A stretch of 64,000 bases of DNA from Lachnospiraceae bacterium. Its GTDB lineage: Bacteria > Bacillota > Clostridia > Lachnospirales > Lachnospiraceae. Numbering within the stretch: position 1 is the stretch's first letter; every line of letters begins with the position of its first letter. A program made the translations under genes and the position numbers. The notes under the pieces were generated by a model. The model did no database searches. It was given only the letters and a program-made list of their open reading frames with translations, and was not told the origin of the DNA. The stretch is from contig JAGKTY010000004.1 of the NCBI GenBank assembly GCA_021153185.1, positions 62,001 through 126,000 on the forward strand, given 5' to 3'. Shown piece after piece: positions 50,900 to 61,115 of this stretch.

Positions 50900-51024
50900 C
50901 GTTACAAAAATTTCATGATTTTCCTCTTGCAAATGTCGCTTCAATTTGTCAAAATATATATGTATGGTTTTTGGAAACCACAACACTTTGGGTTTACATA
51001 AAGTACGTATTAGGGATTAGAAAC

Positions 51025-51939
51025 GTGGATAAAAAAAGCGAGTTAGAAAAGACAAAAAGAATACCACCGCTTCCGGTCGAGGAGGGAACGGAATCCTGGC
51101 AGGACGCCCTAGAGGCCCTAGAGCGTGATGAAGTGCTTACAATGCGTGAAATAGAACAGAGAGAAAAGCTGCGTGCGCAGAAAAAGGCAGCCAAAAAACG
51201 CAGACGGCGCAGAAGGATTATCACATTATGGTTCCTTGTAATCTCCGGCTGCATGATTGGGGCGATTTTGCTTTTTTGGGTGTTAAAAAAGACAGCGCCT
51301 GTTGTTGTAGATTACGCACAGGAAACAGCCAATGAATGGAAGGAAGAAATCACGGAGGCGCAATCGGAAACAGAGGAAGCGCAGGGAGAATTAAAAATAT
51401 GGGATATGCCGGAAATTGACCGGCAGTTTATTACACCAAACCGGTATTCCAGACCCGGAGAACCACTGCTTCATGTAGATAATGTCTTCGTGCATTATAC
51501 AGCCAATCCGGGCACCAGTGCAGCACAGACGCGCAGCTATTTCAATAATCAGGCTGTCACGCACGAACGGAGCGTCAGTGCGCATTTTGTGATTGGAATG
51601 GAGGGCGAAATCATACAGTGCATACCGCTTGATGAGATTGCGTATGCAGTTCAGAAACACAATTATAATTCCATATCGATTGAGTGCTGCTATGATTCGG
51701 AGGACGGAAGCTTTAGGCAGGAAACCTATGATTCGCTCACCCGGCTTCTTGCCTGGCTTGTATGCAAATATGAACTGCCGATTGATGCGGTGCAGAGACA
51801 TTCGGATACATGCTACAAAAAGTGTCCAAAGTACTATGCTGAGCACGACGATAAGTGGAATGCACTGAAGTTTGATGTGCTGGAGTATATCAAGGAGCAT
51901 GGTTCAGCAAGTGTACCGGACTCTTATTTTGGAGAATAA
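51025..51939 (+). CDS. Membrane-anchored N-acetylmuramoyl-L-alanine amidase
   Basis: The 304-residue protein has a charged cytoplasmic N-terminus with a poly-basic stretch (KKAAKKRRRRRR), one membrane helix at about 70-92, and an extracellular amidase_2/PGRP domain that cuts the bond between muramic acid and peptide. Zinc ligands are seen in VFVHYTANPG, the QRHSD histidine and the KKC cysteine. The GTG at 51025, preceded by AGGGATTAG, is the most plausible start; the frame runs 74 codons further up into the palindrome and looks non-coding. recJ follows one base after the stop. Confidence 0.88.
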   Translation: MDKKSELEKTKRIPPLPVEEGTESWQDALEALERDEVLTMREIEQREKLRAQKKAAKKRRRRRRIITLWFLVISGCMIGAILLFWVLKKTAPVVVDYAQETANEWKEEITEAQSETEEAQGELKIWDMPEIDRQFITPNRYSRPGEPLLHVDNVFVHYTANPGTSAAQTRSYFNNQAVTHERSVSAHFVIGMEGEIIQCIPLDEIAYAVQKHNYNSISIECCYDSEDGSFRQETYDSLTRLLAWLVCKYELPIDAVQRHSDTCYKKCPKYYAEHDDKWNALKFDVLEYIKEHGSASVPDSYFGE

Positions 51940-51940
51940 T

Positions 51941-53680
51941 ATGGAAACCAAATGGTTTGTTGCCAACAAAAAGGCAGACTTTCAATCAATCGCAGAGCAA
52001 TTTCATATCTCACCTGTCCTTGCGCGGATTATCCGCAATCGCGATATCACACAAACGGAGCAGATTGCGTATTTTTTACAAGGTACACTTAGTGATTTGC
52101 ATGATTGCAGCCTCCTTCCTGATGTGGAAAAGGGTTGCGCGGTCATACGGCAAAGCATTGAGCGTCATGACAAAATCCGCATTATCGGCGATTATGACGT
52201 TGATGGAATTTGTTCCACGCATATTTTAAAGGACGCAATCGTGCGCGCAGGCGGAGTTGTTTCGTGTGCGATTCCGCATCGGATGAAGGATGGGTATGGA
52301 CTCAGCGATCAGCTTGTCATGGAGGCAAAAGATGCCGGCGTGCAGACCATTATTACTTGTGATAACGGAATAGCGGCTTCTGCGCAGATTGCACTTGCGA
52401 ATGAACTCGGCATGCGCGTCGTTGTAACAGACCATCATGAAGTGCCTTATGCAGAAAAAGACGGTGAAACAGTGGAAATTCTCCCGCCGGCAGAGGCTGT
52501 GGTCGATCCGAAATGCCGCAAAAGCGAATACCCATATTCGGGCATTTGCGGGGCGTTCGTGGCATATAAGTTTGGTGAGATGCTATTGCGGGTAGCCGGC
52601 GGCGAGCGGGCGCGGCAAATACAGGACTATTTGGATGATAATTTACCGTTTGCGGCAATTGCGACCATCTGTGATGTAATGGAGCTTCTCGATGAAAACC
52701 GCATTGTTGTCAAATATGGCCTTAAGGCTGTTTCGCAAACGCAAAATACCGGCCTTCGGGCGCTCCTATCGGTACTTGAACTGACGGAAACGAAGCTGGA
52801 TCCGTACCATATCGGATTTATCATCGGTCCGTGTATCAATGCGACCGGACGCCTGGACAGTGCCAGGCGGGCACTTGAACTGTTTGGGACAGACGATGAA
52901 AGGGAGGCTGTGCTTCTTGCGACGCAGCTGAAACAGATGAATGAAGAACGCAAGGAAATGACACGAAAATTTACGGAAAAGGCGATTCAGATGATAGAAT
53001 GTCGCCAGATTCCGCAGGTTATCGTGCTGTATTTGCCGGATTGTCATGAGTCGCTTGCAGGAATCATTGCAGGAAACATCAGGGAGCGGTATGAGAGACC
53101 GGCGATTGTGCTCACAAAAGCGGAGGAGGGCGTGAAAGGTTCCGCACGCTCGATCGAAGCGTACAATATGTATGAGGAGCTTCATAAGGTGGAGGAGCTT
53201 TTTACAAAGTATGGAGGACATCCGATGGCGGCAGGTCTTTCGATGGCGTCAGAGAGTGATGTGCCGGTTTTGCGCGAGCGGCTTAACGCGAATGCGACGC
53301 TTAAGGAAAGCGATTTTATCCATAAGGTGCTCATCGATGTGCCAATGCCTATTTCGTATGTATCTCCGGCGATTATCGATGAAATAGAGAAGCTTGAGCC
53401 GTACGGAACGGGCAATCCCAAACCTGTTTTTGCACAAAAGAACGTCAGATTGTCAAACGGCCGTGTGCTAGGGAAAAACAGAAATGTTGCCTCCTTCCGC
53501 CTGACGGATGGAGAAGGACATTTTTTTGATGCGATTTATTTTGGCGAGGCGGATGAGATGGTCGCGCAAATCGAGGCGCATCAAGGCATATGTGATATTG
53601 TGTACTATCCGAGCTTCCATGAATATCGGGGGAATAAAACAATTCAGATTGTGATAAAATATTATGGTTTTCGTAGTTAA
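51941..53680 (+). CDS. recJ: Single-stranded-DNA-specific exonuclease RecJ
   Basis: The 579-residue DHH-family exonuclease degrades single-stranded DNA 5' to 3' in repair. Motifs are IGDYDVDGICSTHIL near residue 80, TCDNGIAA near 138, VVTDHHEVP near 157 and the DHHA1 motif GGHPMAAGLSM near 427. The ATG at 51941 follows GGAGAAT within the end of the amidase gene. The last 17 bases overlap the 1-phosphofructokinase gene. Confidence 0.95.
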   Translation: METKWFVANKKADFQSIAEQFHISPVLARIIRNRDITQTEQIAYFLQGTLSDLHDCSLLPDVEKGCAVIRQSIERHDKIRIIGDYDVDGICSTHILKDAIVRAGGVVSCAIPHRMKDGYGLSDQLVMEAKDAGVQTIITCDNGIAASAQIALANELGMRVVVTDHHEVPYAEKDGETVEILPPAEAVVDPKCRKSEYPYSGICGAFVAYKFGEMLLRVAGGERARQIQDYLDDNLPFAAIATICDVMELLDENRIVVKYGLKAVSQTQNTGLRALLSVLELTETKLDPYHIGFIIGPCINATGRLDSARRALELFGTDDEREAVLLATQLKQMNEERKEMTRKFTEKAIQMIECRQIPQVIVLYLPDCHESLAGIIAGNIRERYERPAIVLTKAEEGVKGSARSIEAYNMYEELHKVEELFTKYGGHPMAAGLSMASESDVPVLRERLNANATLKESDFIHKVLIDVPMPISYVSPAIIDEIEKLEPYGTGNPKPVFAQKNVRLSNGRVLGKNRNVASFRLTDGEGHFFDAIYFGEADEMVAQIEAHQGICDIVYYPSFHEYRGNKTIQIVIKYYGFRS

Positions 53681-54593
53681 TTTGAATCCGGCTGTCGATC
53701 GCATTTGTAAACTGGACGAATTAAGGCCGGGCGAAGTGAATAGACTGACGTATGCAAGAAATATTGCAGGCGGAAAAGGTGTCAATGTTGCAAGTGTCCT
53801 TGCAAAAAATGGTACCGAAGTTGCAATTTCGGGGTTCCTCGGTGGGCATAATGGGCGCTTTATTGCAGAAGCTGTCCGAAACCGGGGCATTTACGATGCG
53901 TTTGTTATGACACAGGCCAATACAAGGTGTAATACCAATATTATTGCGCAGGATAATACAGTGACGGAAGTGCTGGAGGCCGGTGAACCGGTTTCGGAGG
54001 CGGAGCTTGCAGCGTTTATGGAGGTTTATGAAAAGCAGACAGAGCGGGCCAAGGTTGTTGTTTTATCAGGCAGCCTGCCAAAAGGGGTTCCGGCTGACAT
54101 CTATCAGAGACTGATTACGATTGCAAAGAAAAAGCAATGCATCACGATTCTTGACAGCGCGGGAGAGGCATTAAAGCGTGGAATCCTTGGAAAGCCGGAT
54201 TATATCAAGCCCAATCTTGCTGAGCTTTGTGAACTGGTTGGATTGGCAGAAAAGACTGAAGAAGCCGTGTATGAGGCCTGCATGCAGCTTCAGGCGCAAG
54301 GTGTTTCCAATGTGATTGTATCCATGTCAGAAGCGGGGCTGCGCGCTTTGACAAAGCGGGCGTATTTCCTTGCCGGCGTGCCAAAGATTACAGTAAAAAA
54401 TACCGTGGCGTGCGGTGATTGTGTCGTTGCGGCGATGGCAATGGGCTGCGAGTATGGATGGAATGAGGAAGAATGCTTGCGAAAGGCTGCAGCGATGTCT
54501 GCGGCCAATGCAACGACAGAAGAAAACGGCGATATGCCGCAGGAGGTTATAGATAAGCTGCTTGGGGAGATTAAACTGGAAATCAGAAAGTAG
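53664..54593 (+). CDS. PfkB-family 1-phosphofructokinase-like kinase
   Basis: The 309-residue PfkB-fold kinase matches 1-phosphofructokinase/LacC: NLNPAVDRICKL at the start, AGGKGVNVASVL near residue 34, SGSLPKGVP near 133 and KPNLAEL near 182. The normally conserved anion-hole motif G(A/S)GD is ACGD (NTVACGDCVVAAMAMG, near 247), with the catalytic aspartate kept. No fructose PTS is nearby, so the natural substrate is uncertain. Its ATG lies inside recJ, indicating coupling. Confidence 0.87.
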   Translation: MVFVVNLNPAVDRICKLDELRPGEVNRLTYARNIAGGKGVNVASVLAKNGTEVAISGFLGGHNGRFIAEAVRNRGIYDAFVMTQANTRCNTNIIAQDNTVTEVLEAGEPVSEAELAAFMEVYEKQTERAKVVVLSGSLPKGVPADIYQRLITIAKKKQCITILDSAGEALKRGILGKPDYIKPNLAELCELVGLAEKTEEAVYEACMQLQAQGVSNVIVSMSEAGLRALTKRAYFLAGVPKITVKNTVACGDCVVAAMAMGCEYGWNEEECLRKAAAMSAANATTEENGDMPQEVIDKLLGEIKLEIRK

Positions 54594-54601
54594 GTGTAGA
54601 T

Positions 54602-56062
54602 ATGAAAGTAGCAGAGCTTTGTAGCAAATTTCCTTATGAAGTCGTAAACGGGAGTGATCAGACAGAGGTCACAGAGGTTGTTTATGACTCAAGAAAGGTG
54701 ACGGAAGGCTGTCTTTTTATCTGTATTACGGGTGCAAAGGCAGATGGTCATGATTTTGTGGAAGAAGTCATTGCAAAAGGTGCAAAAACGATCGTTATTG
54801 AGAGAGATTGTTTCATCACGAATAAAGAAACAACTGTTATTAAAGTTGAAAATACGCGCTATGCAATGGCATTCATCTCAGCAGCGTATTTCGGGCATCC
54901 GGCCGATACGCTCAAGGTGATCGGAATTACGGGAACCAAAGGCAAAACGACAACTACATACCTTGTGAAGAATATTTTGGAGCAGGCAGGGCACAAAGTC
55001 GGGCTTGTCGGTACCATTGAGGCGATCATCGGCGAAACCCACATCCCGGCCAAGAATACAACGCCGGAGTCTTATGTGCTTCAGCAGTATTTTCGGCAGA
55101 TGGTCGATGCGGGCTGTGATATTTGTGTGATGGAGGTTTCCTCGCAGGGACTCATGCTTCATCGAAGCCAGGGCTTTACGTTCGAGGTCGGCATTTTCAC
55201 CAATCTGTCAGAGGACCACATCGGACCGGATGAACATAAGGATTTTGAGGAGTACTTGCACTGTAAGAGCCTTCTCTTCAGGCAGTGTAAGCATGGCATC
55301 GTCAATATGGACGATGCACACTATGAACGTATCCTTTTAGGGCATACATGCGATGTGCGGACGATCGGCTTTGATGGGAGCGCAGATTATCAGGCAAATC
55401 AAGTGCAGCTGATTACAGGAAAAGGCTATCTGGGCGTTGCGTTTGACGTAACCGGCAGGAAAAATCTTTCGGTAGAATTCCATTCGCCGGGACGCTTTAG
55501 TGTATACAATGCGCTTTCTGCCATTGCAATCTGCGATTATTTTGGCGTGTCGGATGAACAGATTGTTACGGCGCTTAAATCTGCGAGCGTCAAAGGACGA
55601 ATAGAACTGGTTAAGGTGAGCGATGAATTTACGTTAATGATTGACTATGCGCACAATGCAATGGCACTTGAAAGTCTGCTTGAGACATTAAAAGAATACG
55701 ATCCAAAGCGTCTTGTCTGTCTGTTTGGTTGTGGCGGCAACCGTTCAAAGCTTCGCAGATATGAGATGGGTGAGGTGAGCGGAAGACTTGCGGATTTCAC
55801 CATCATTACAAGCGACAATCCGCGGTTTGAAAAACCGGAGGATATTATTGCAGACATTAAGACCGGAATTGCAAAGACGGATGGTAAATATATTGAGATT
55901 GTCGATCGCAGGGAAGCCATTTCGTATGCAATCAGGCACGGTCAGCCCGGCGATATTATTGTGCTTGCCGGAAAAGGACATGAAGATTATCAGGAAATAG
56001 AAGGGAAAAAGTACCCGATGGATGAGAGAGATATCATTGCGGATATTTTAAAGACGATGTAA
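54602..56062 (+). CDS. murE: UDP-MurNAc-tripeptide synthetase MurE
   Basis: The 486-residue Mur ligase adds the third amino acid of the peptidoglycan stem. Motifs: GITGTKGKTTTTYL near residue 110 (ATP), the carbamylated lysine in HCKSLLF near 223, and DNPR near 405. DNPR is the diagnostic sequence for meso-diaminopimelate, so the wall is probably of DAP type. ATG at 54602 follows GTAGGTGTAG. It sits eight bases after the kinase gene. Confidence 0.96.
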   Translation: MKVAELCSKFPYEVVNGSDQTEVTEVVYDSRKVTEGCLFICITGAKADGHDFVEEVIAKGAKTIVIERDCFITNKETTVIKVENTRYAMAFISAAYFGHPADTLKVIGITGTKGKTTTTYLVKNILEQAGHKVGLVGTIEAIIGETHIPAKNTTPESYVLQQYFRQMVDAGCDICVMEVSSQGLMLHRSQGFTFEVGIFTNLSEDHIGPDEHKDFEEYLHCKSLLFRQCKHGIVNMDDAHYERILLGHTCDVRTIGFDGSADYQANQVQLITGKGYLGVAFDVTGRKNLSVEFHSPGRFSVYNALSAIAICDYFGVSDEQIVTALKSASVKGRIELVKVSDEFTLMIDYAHNAMALESLLETLKEYDPKRLVCLFGCGGNRSKLRRYEMGEVSGRLADFTIITSDNPRFEKPEDIIADIKTGIAKTDGKYIEIVDRREAISYAIRHGQPGDIIVLAGKGHEDYQEIEGKKYPMDERDIIADILKTM

Positions 56063-56128
56063 AATACCGTACAATATCACAAGGTGATATCTTTTTCGCC
56101 CCTATGGCCTTCTAAGAAGAGGTTTTCT

Positions 56129-58360
56129 ATGAAATATGCAGGAATCTGCGTTGATATTAGCCATGAAAAGGTAGATAAATTATTTACATATCGGATTCCG
56201 GAACAGTTGGAAGCTGCCGTTGAGGTCGGAACGGTCGTGGTCATTCCGTTTGGAAGAGGAAGCCATGAGCGGGAGGGCTATGTGCTTGAACTGATGGATG
56301 AAACCGACTGCCCTGATGATAAGCTCAAGACAATCCTCAGGCTCAGCGAAAAGGCGGTATTTGTCGAGCAAAGACAAATCAAGCTCGCCGCGTGGATGAA
56401 GCAGCATTACGGCTGCAGTATGGCGGCATGCCTTAAGACGGCGCTCCCTGTCAAACGGAAGGTAGAGGGCGTTACTGTAAGAGAAATTTCGCTGCTTGCG
56501 GAAAAAGAAGAGGCAATGGATTATCTTGCACTTTGTCAGAAAAAGCATCATGTAGCAAAAGTGCGTTTGCTAGAGCAGCTCCTTGACAAAGAAAGCCTGG
56601 AATACAGTATTGTGACAAAGTCCCTTGGAATTTCCGCGCAGACAATCCGCGCGCTGACTGAGCAGGGGATAATACGCGTTAATGCATTTGAGACATATCG
56701 TACCCCGATCCGTGTCCGGCATTTGCAAGAGCCAAAGGAATTAACGCAGGAGCAGGCCAAAGCGTTTGATACATTTCAGGCAGATTATAATGCCGGAAAA
56801 CGCGGTACGTATTTGCTTTACGGTGTGACGGGAAGCGGCAAGACGGAAGTCTATATGCGGATGATTGCACATGTCCTTTCACAGGGCAAGCAGGTAATCG
56901 TGCTCATTCCTGAGATTGCACTGACCTACCAGACGATGACGCGGTTTTATGACCGGTTTGGGGATCAGGTCTCACTCATTCATTCCAAGCTTTCCGAAGG
57001 CGAGCGTTATGACCAGTTTGAACGTGCCAGAAAAGGCCTTGTCAATGTGATGATCGGACCGCGCTCAGCGCTGTTTACACCGTTTGAACAGCTTGGACTG
57101 ATTGTCATTGATGAGGAGCATGAAGGCACTTACAAAAGCGATACGAACCCCAAATTCCATGCGAGGGAAACGGCGATCGCGCTTTCGGAGCAGACAAATG
57201 CAAGTGTCGTACTCGGTTCTGCCACGCCGTCGCTTGAGGCGTACAAAGAGGCACTTGAGGGTAGGTATACGCTGCTTACGTTAAGCAGGCGTGTGATGCG
57301 TGCAAGGCTTCCTGAAACACATATCGTGGATATGCGTGATGAAATGAAAAACGGAAACAGACTACCGTTTTCGGAGGCACTTTTATCGGCGATGCGCGGC
57401 AGGCTGCAAAAAGGAGAGCAGACGATGCTCTTTGTCAACCGAAGGGGCTATGAAGGATTTGTTTCGTGCAGAAGTTGCGGAACTGTGGTAAAATGTCCGC
57501 ATTGCGATGTGGCGCTGACAGAGCATCAGGGCGGCAGGCTTGTCTGTCATTATTGCGGGTTTGAACGTCCAAAGTTGACAAGCTGCCCGGTGTGCGGCTC
57601 GGGCCAGGTGCGCGGCATGCGCGCGGGAACACAAAAAATTGAGCAGGAGTTATCTGCATGTCTGCCGGATGCACGGATTCTCCGAATGGATGCGGATACG
57701 ACAAAGAAAAAAGGCGAGCACGAAAAAATACTGCAGAGCTTTGCAAATGGGGAAGCAGACATTTTGCTCGGCACGCAGATGATTGTGAAAGGACATGATT
57801 TTCCGTCTGTCACCTTGGTTGGCGTGCTGATGGCAGATTTATCGCTTGCGGGAAGCGATTTTCGGGGGCCGGAGAGAACCTTCCAAATCGTGACGCAGGC
57901 GGCAGGACGCGCGGGGCGCGGAGAAAAACCGGGTGATGTTTATATTCAGACGTATCAGCCGGAGCATTACGCGATCGTGGCGGCCGCTTCGCAGGATTAC
58001 GAAGCGTTTTATGCCGAAGAAATCGAGATGCGTGCCGTGGTAGGTTATCCGCCGTGCGGACATATGCTTGCAGTGCTGCTTACGAGCAAAACAGCCGAGC
58101 AGGCAAGCAAGGTTGCGACTGCCTTAGCGACGCGCATACGCACGTGGGGCGAAGGAAAAAAACTCATTGTACTTGGACCGGCGCAGGCGGGGATATCTAA
58201 GATCAATGATGTATATAGATTTGTTTTTTACATAAAATCAAAAGATAGACAGCTCCTGGAGATTGCAAAGGATCGCATGGAACTGTTTATGAAGATCAAT
58301 GAGATAAAGGTTCGCGGCACATCAATTGCGTTTGATTTTGATCCGATGAACACATATTAG
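56129..58360 (+). CDS. priA: Primosomal helicase PriA
   Basis: The 743-residue PriA restarts stalled replication forks. The DNA-binding N-terminal domain is followed by the helicase core with GVTGSGKTEVY near residue 232, DEEHEGTYK (the DEEH box) near 329, eight zinc cysteines (CRSCG, CPHC, CHYCG, CPVCG) near 448-490, and QAAGRAGRG. I chose the ATG at 56129 with AGAGG upstream; the frame is open 15 codons earlier without a ribosome site. Confidence 0.96.
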   Translation: MKYAGICVDISHEKVDKLFTYRIPEQLEAAVEVGTVVVIPFGRGSHEREGYVLELMDETDCPDDKLKTILRLSEKAVFVEQRQIKLAAWMKQHYGCSMAACLKTALPVKRKVEGVTVREISLLAEKEEAMDYLALCQKKHHVAKVRLLEQLLDKESLEYSIVTKSLGISAQTIRALTEQGIIRVNAFETYRTPIRVRHLQEPKELTQEQAKAFDTFQADYNAGKRGTYLLYGVTGSGKTEVYMRMIAHVLSQGKQVIVLIPEIALTYQTMTRFYDRFGDQVSLIHSKLSEGERYDQFERARKGLVNVMIGPRSALFTPFEQLGLIVIDEEHEGTYKSDTNPKFHARETAIALSEQTNASVVLGSATPSLEAYKEALEGRYTLLTLSRRVMRARLPETHIVDMRDEMKNGNRLPFSEALLSAMRGRLQKGEQTMLFVNRRGYEGFVSCRSCGTVVKCPHCDVALTEHQGGRLVCHYCGFERPKLTSCPVCGSGQVRGMRAGTQKIEQELSACLPDARILRMDADTTKKKGEHEKILQSFANGEADILLGTQMIVKGHDFPSVTLVGVLMADLSLAGSDFRGPERTFQIVTQAAGRAGRGEKPGDVYIQTYQPEHYAIVAAASQDYEAFYAEEIEMRAVVGYPPCGHMLAVLLTSKTAEQASKVATALATRIRTWGEGKKLIVLGPAQAGISKINDVYRFVFYIKSKDRQLLEIAKDRMELFMKINEIKVRGTSIAFDFDPMNTY

Positions 58361-58369
58361 GAGGAAGTT

Positions 58370-58846
58370 ATGGCTATCAGAGAAGTAAGACAAATGGGAG
58401 ATCCGGTTCTTTCAAAGGTTTGTAAAGAAGTGAAGGAGATGAACGAGCGTACACAGATTTTGATTGAAGATATGTTCGACACGATGTACGAGGCCAATGG
58501 CGTGGGACTTGCAGCACCGCAGGTAGGAATTTTAAAGCGCATTTGTGTCATTGACTGTGGCGACGATCCGATTTGTCTGATCAATCCGGTTGTGCTTGAG
58601 ACGAGCGGAGAACAGACCGGGCAGGAAGGATGTCTTTCTGTTGCGGGCAAAGCCGGTGTTGTGACAAGACCAAACTACGCGAAGGTCAAAGCGCTCAATG
58701 AAGATATGCAGGAGGTTATCGTTGAGGGCGAGGAGCTTCTGGCGCGTGCACTTCTGCATGAGATTGACCATTTGGATGGCCACTTATATGTGGAAAAGGT
58801 CGAAGGAGACCTTTTTGAAGTAACGTATGAAGAGGATGAGGAATAA
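58370..58846 (+). CDS. def: Peptide deformylase
   Basis: The 158-residue metalloenzyme removes formyl groups from nascent proteins. All three motifs are present: GVGLAAPQVG near residue 45, EGCLSV near 87 and HEIDHLDG near 129, with metal ligands Cys, His, His. AGGAGGAAGTT precedes the ATG. It is followed after four bases by fmt, which adds the formyl group to initiator tRNA. Confidence 0.98.
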   Translation: MAIREVRQMGDPVLSKVCKEVKEMNERTQILIEDMFDTMYEANGVGLAAPQVGILKRICVIDCGDDPICLINPVVLETSGEQTGQEGCLSVAGKAGVVTRPNYAKVKALNEDMQEVIVEGEELLARALLHEIDHLDGHLYVEKVEGDLFEVTYEEDEE

Positions 58847-58849
58847 AAC

Positions 58850-59797
58850 ATGAAAATTGTTTACATGGGAACACCTGACTTTGCGGTTTGGCCGCTTGAG
58901 GCACTCATTGAAGCAGGACATGAAATCGTGCTTGTGGTAACACAGCCGGATAAACAAAAAGGACGCGGAAAACAGGTTATGATGACGCCGGTGAAGGAAT
59001 GTGCGCTAAAGCATGACATCCCTGTTTTTCAGCCGGTCAAAATCAAAGAAAGCGAAGCAGTGGAAACGCTTAAGGGCTATGAGGCAGATGTGTTTGTCGT
59101 GGCGGCCTTTGGACAGATTTTATCACAGGAAATTCTGGACATGCCGAGACTTGGCTGCTTTAACATCCATGCATCGCTCCTTCCGAAATACCGCGGCGCA
59201 GCGCCGATTCAATGGGCGATTATCGATGGCGAAAAAGAGACGGGCGTCACGATTATGCGCATGGATATCGGGCTCGATACAGGAGATATGGTTTCCAAAA
59301 GCGTTGTGGAGATTACGGATGAGGAGACAGGGGAAAGCCTGCACGACAAGCTTGCAGCGTGTGGTGCTAAGCTAATCGTTGAGACGATGCCGTCGATTGA
59401 AGATGGCTCTTATGTGGCACAAAAACAGGATGATGGTGCGTCTTGTTATGCCAAAATGCTGACCAAATCGCTCGGAAAAATTGATTTTTCAAAGGATGCA
59501 GTCGCCATTGAACGGCTCATCCGGGGATTAAATTCCTGGCCGAGTGCCTACACGACGCTTCACGGAAAAACATGCAAGGTGTGGAAGGCAGAAGTCGTTA
59601 TGCACGATTCGGGCAAGGCGCCGGGCACTGTGACAGAGGTGGCAAAGGACTATATTACGGTGCAGACAGGAAAGGGGCAGTTGAAACTTTTGCAGCTGCA
59701 GTTAGAAGGGAAAAAACGTGTCAGCGTGCGGGATTTTTTGTTGGGGCACAGCGTGACGGTCGGAGAAACGTTTGGTGAAGAGGGATGGCATGAGTGA
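58850..59797 (+). CDS. fmt: Methionyl-tRNA formyltransferase
   Basis: The 315-residue enzyme formylates Met-tRNA-fMet. It has a Rossmann-like N-terminal domain (IVYMGTPDFA), the catalytic HASLLPKYRGAAPIQWAI near residue 108 and D-containing MRMDIGLDTGDM near 142, and the small C-terminal barrel. It overlaps rsmB by eight bases. The order priA-def-fmt-rsmB-rlmN-prpC-prkC is a conserved Firmicute operon; a zinc peptidase often between fmt and rsmB is absent. Confidence 0.98.
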   Translation: MKIVYMGTPDFAVWPLEALIEAGHEIVLVVTQPDKQKGRGKQVMMTPVKECALKHDIPVFQPVKIKESEAVETLKGYEADVFVVAAFGQILSQEILDMPRLGCFNIHASLLPKYRGAAPIQWAIIDGEKETGVTIMRMDIGLDTGDMVSKSVVEITDEETGESLHDKLAACGAKLIVETMPSIEDGSYVAQKQDDGASCYAKMLTKSLGKIDFSKDAVAIERLIRGLNSWPSAYTTLHGKTCKVWKAEVVMHDSGKAPGTVTEVAKDYITVQTGKGQLKLLQLQLEGKKRVSVRDFLLGHSVTVGETFGEEGWHE

Positions 59798-61115
59798 TAC
59801 AAAAGGCGGAATCAATCCACGGGAACTGGTGCTACAGGTACTGATGGAAGTGCTGGAAAAAGGACAGTACAGCCATCTGATGTTAAAGAGTATTCTGGAT
59901 AAATATGCGTTTTTGTCAAAGCAGGACCGCAGCTTCATCTCGCGTCTTTCAAACGGCGTCATTGAGCGGATGCTGACACTTGATTATGTAATTGATCAGT
60001 TTTCCAAAACAAAGGTCAAAAAAATGAAGCCGCTCATCCGCAATGTGATGCGCATGGGCTGTTATCAGATTTTATATATGGACAAGGTGCCGGCGAGTGC
60101 TGCGTGCAATGAATCGGTCAAGCTTGTCAAAAAGCATGGCTTTCAGCCTTTATCCGGTTTTGTCAATGGGGTGCTTCGCAGCATCGCAAGGCAGAAGGAT
60201 GAGATTTCTTATCCGGACAAATCACAGGATTTTGTGCAGTATTGTTCTGTCTGTTATTCTATGCCGCCGTGGATTGTCTCGATGTGGATTGAACAGTTTG
60301 GAGAAGCTGTCGCAGAGCAGCTTTTGCAAAACACTCTGTCTGTCCGCCCGCTTACAATCCGGATTGATGCGCTTTCCGAAAAAGAGCAGGCATCCTATCT
60401 GAAGGAACTGGCTGACAGTGGTGTCAGTGTTAAAAAGACATCTCTGCCATATGCGTTTGAACTGGCAGGGTATGATACGGTTGAAGCACTGCCGGGATAC
60501 GCGGAGGGCAAATTTGTTGTGCAGGATTTGGGCTCTATGCTGATTGTGCAAAAGGCGGATATCGGACCGGCAGATACGGTGATTGACGTGTGCGGTGCGC
60601 CGGGCGGAAAAGCACTTCATGCAGCGCAAAAGGCAACGAAAGGAACCGTGAGCGTCAGGGATGTATCCGATTACAAAATTGCGATGATTACGGAAAACAT
60701 TGCGCGAAGCGGGCTTACCAATGTTGAGCCGCTTCTTTGGGATGCGACAGTTCTTAGGCGTGAGGATATCGAAACAGCGGATGTGGTCATTGCGGACCTT
60801 CCGTGTTCGGGGCTTGGTGTGATCGGGCGCAAGCCTGAGATAAAATACCGCGTGACGAGAGAGGATATCAGGGAAATTGCCGCTCTCCAGAGAACGATTC
60901 TGGATACAGTCCGGCAGTATGTAAAGGTGGGCGGAACGCTGATGTACAGCACATGCACACTGACAAGCGAAGAAAACGAACAAAATGTAGAATGGTTTTT
61001 GGCAAATCATCCATTCAGATGTGAGATGAGCACTGCGCTTTTGCCGCAAACAGATGGCAGAGGTACAGACGGCTTTTATATGGCAAAATTGATTCGGGAG
61101 AAATCGGATGATTGA
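59790..61115 (+). CDS. rsmB: 16S rRNA m5C967 methyltransferase RsmB
   Basis: The 441-residue RsmB has an N-terminal NusB-like RNA-binding domain and a SAM methyltransferase core: DVCGAPGGKALHAAQ near residue 268, DLPCSGLGVIGRKPEIKY near 334, and YSTCTLTSEENE near 388, with two catalytic cysteines. I chose the ATG at 59790, overlapping fmt by eight bases; a GTG at 59772 is also in frame. The stop overlaps the rlmN start. Confidence 0.96.
   Translation: MSDTKGGINPRELVLQVLMEVLEKGQYSHLMLKSILDKYAFLSKQDRSFISRLSNGVIERMLTLDYVIDQFSKTKVKKMKPLIRNVMRMGCYQILYMDKVPASAACNESVKLVKKHGFQPLSGFVNGVLRSIARQKDEISYPDKSQDFVQYCSVCYSMPPWIVSMWIEQFGEAVAEQLLQNTLSVRPLTIRIDALSEKEQASYLKELADSGVSVKKTSLPYAFELAGYDTVEALPGYAEGKFVVQDLGSMLIVQKADIGPADTVIDVCGAPGGKALHAAQKATKGTVSVRDVSDYKIAMITENIARSGLTNVEPLLWDATVLRREDIETADVVIADLPCSGLGVIGRKPEIKYRVTREDIREIAALQRTILDTVRQYVKVGGTLMYSTCTLTSEENEQNVEWFLANHPFRCEMSTALLPQTDGRGTDGFYMAKLIREKSDD

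Noticed and set aside
50803..51024. N-terminal extension of the amidase from an ATG at 50803
   Set aside because: It would be encoded across the 14-bp palindrome, has an unlikely composition, and no ribosome site; the GTG at 51025 fits better.
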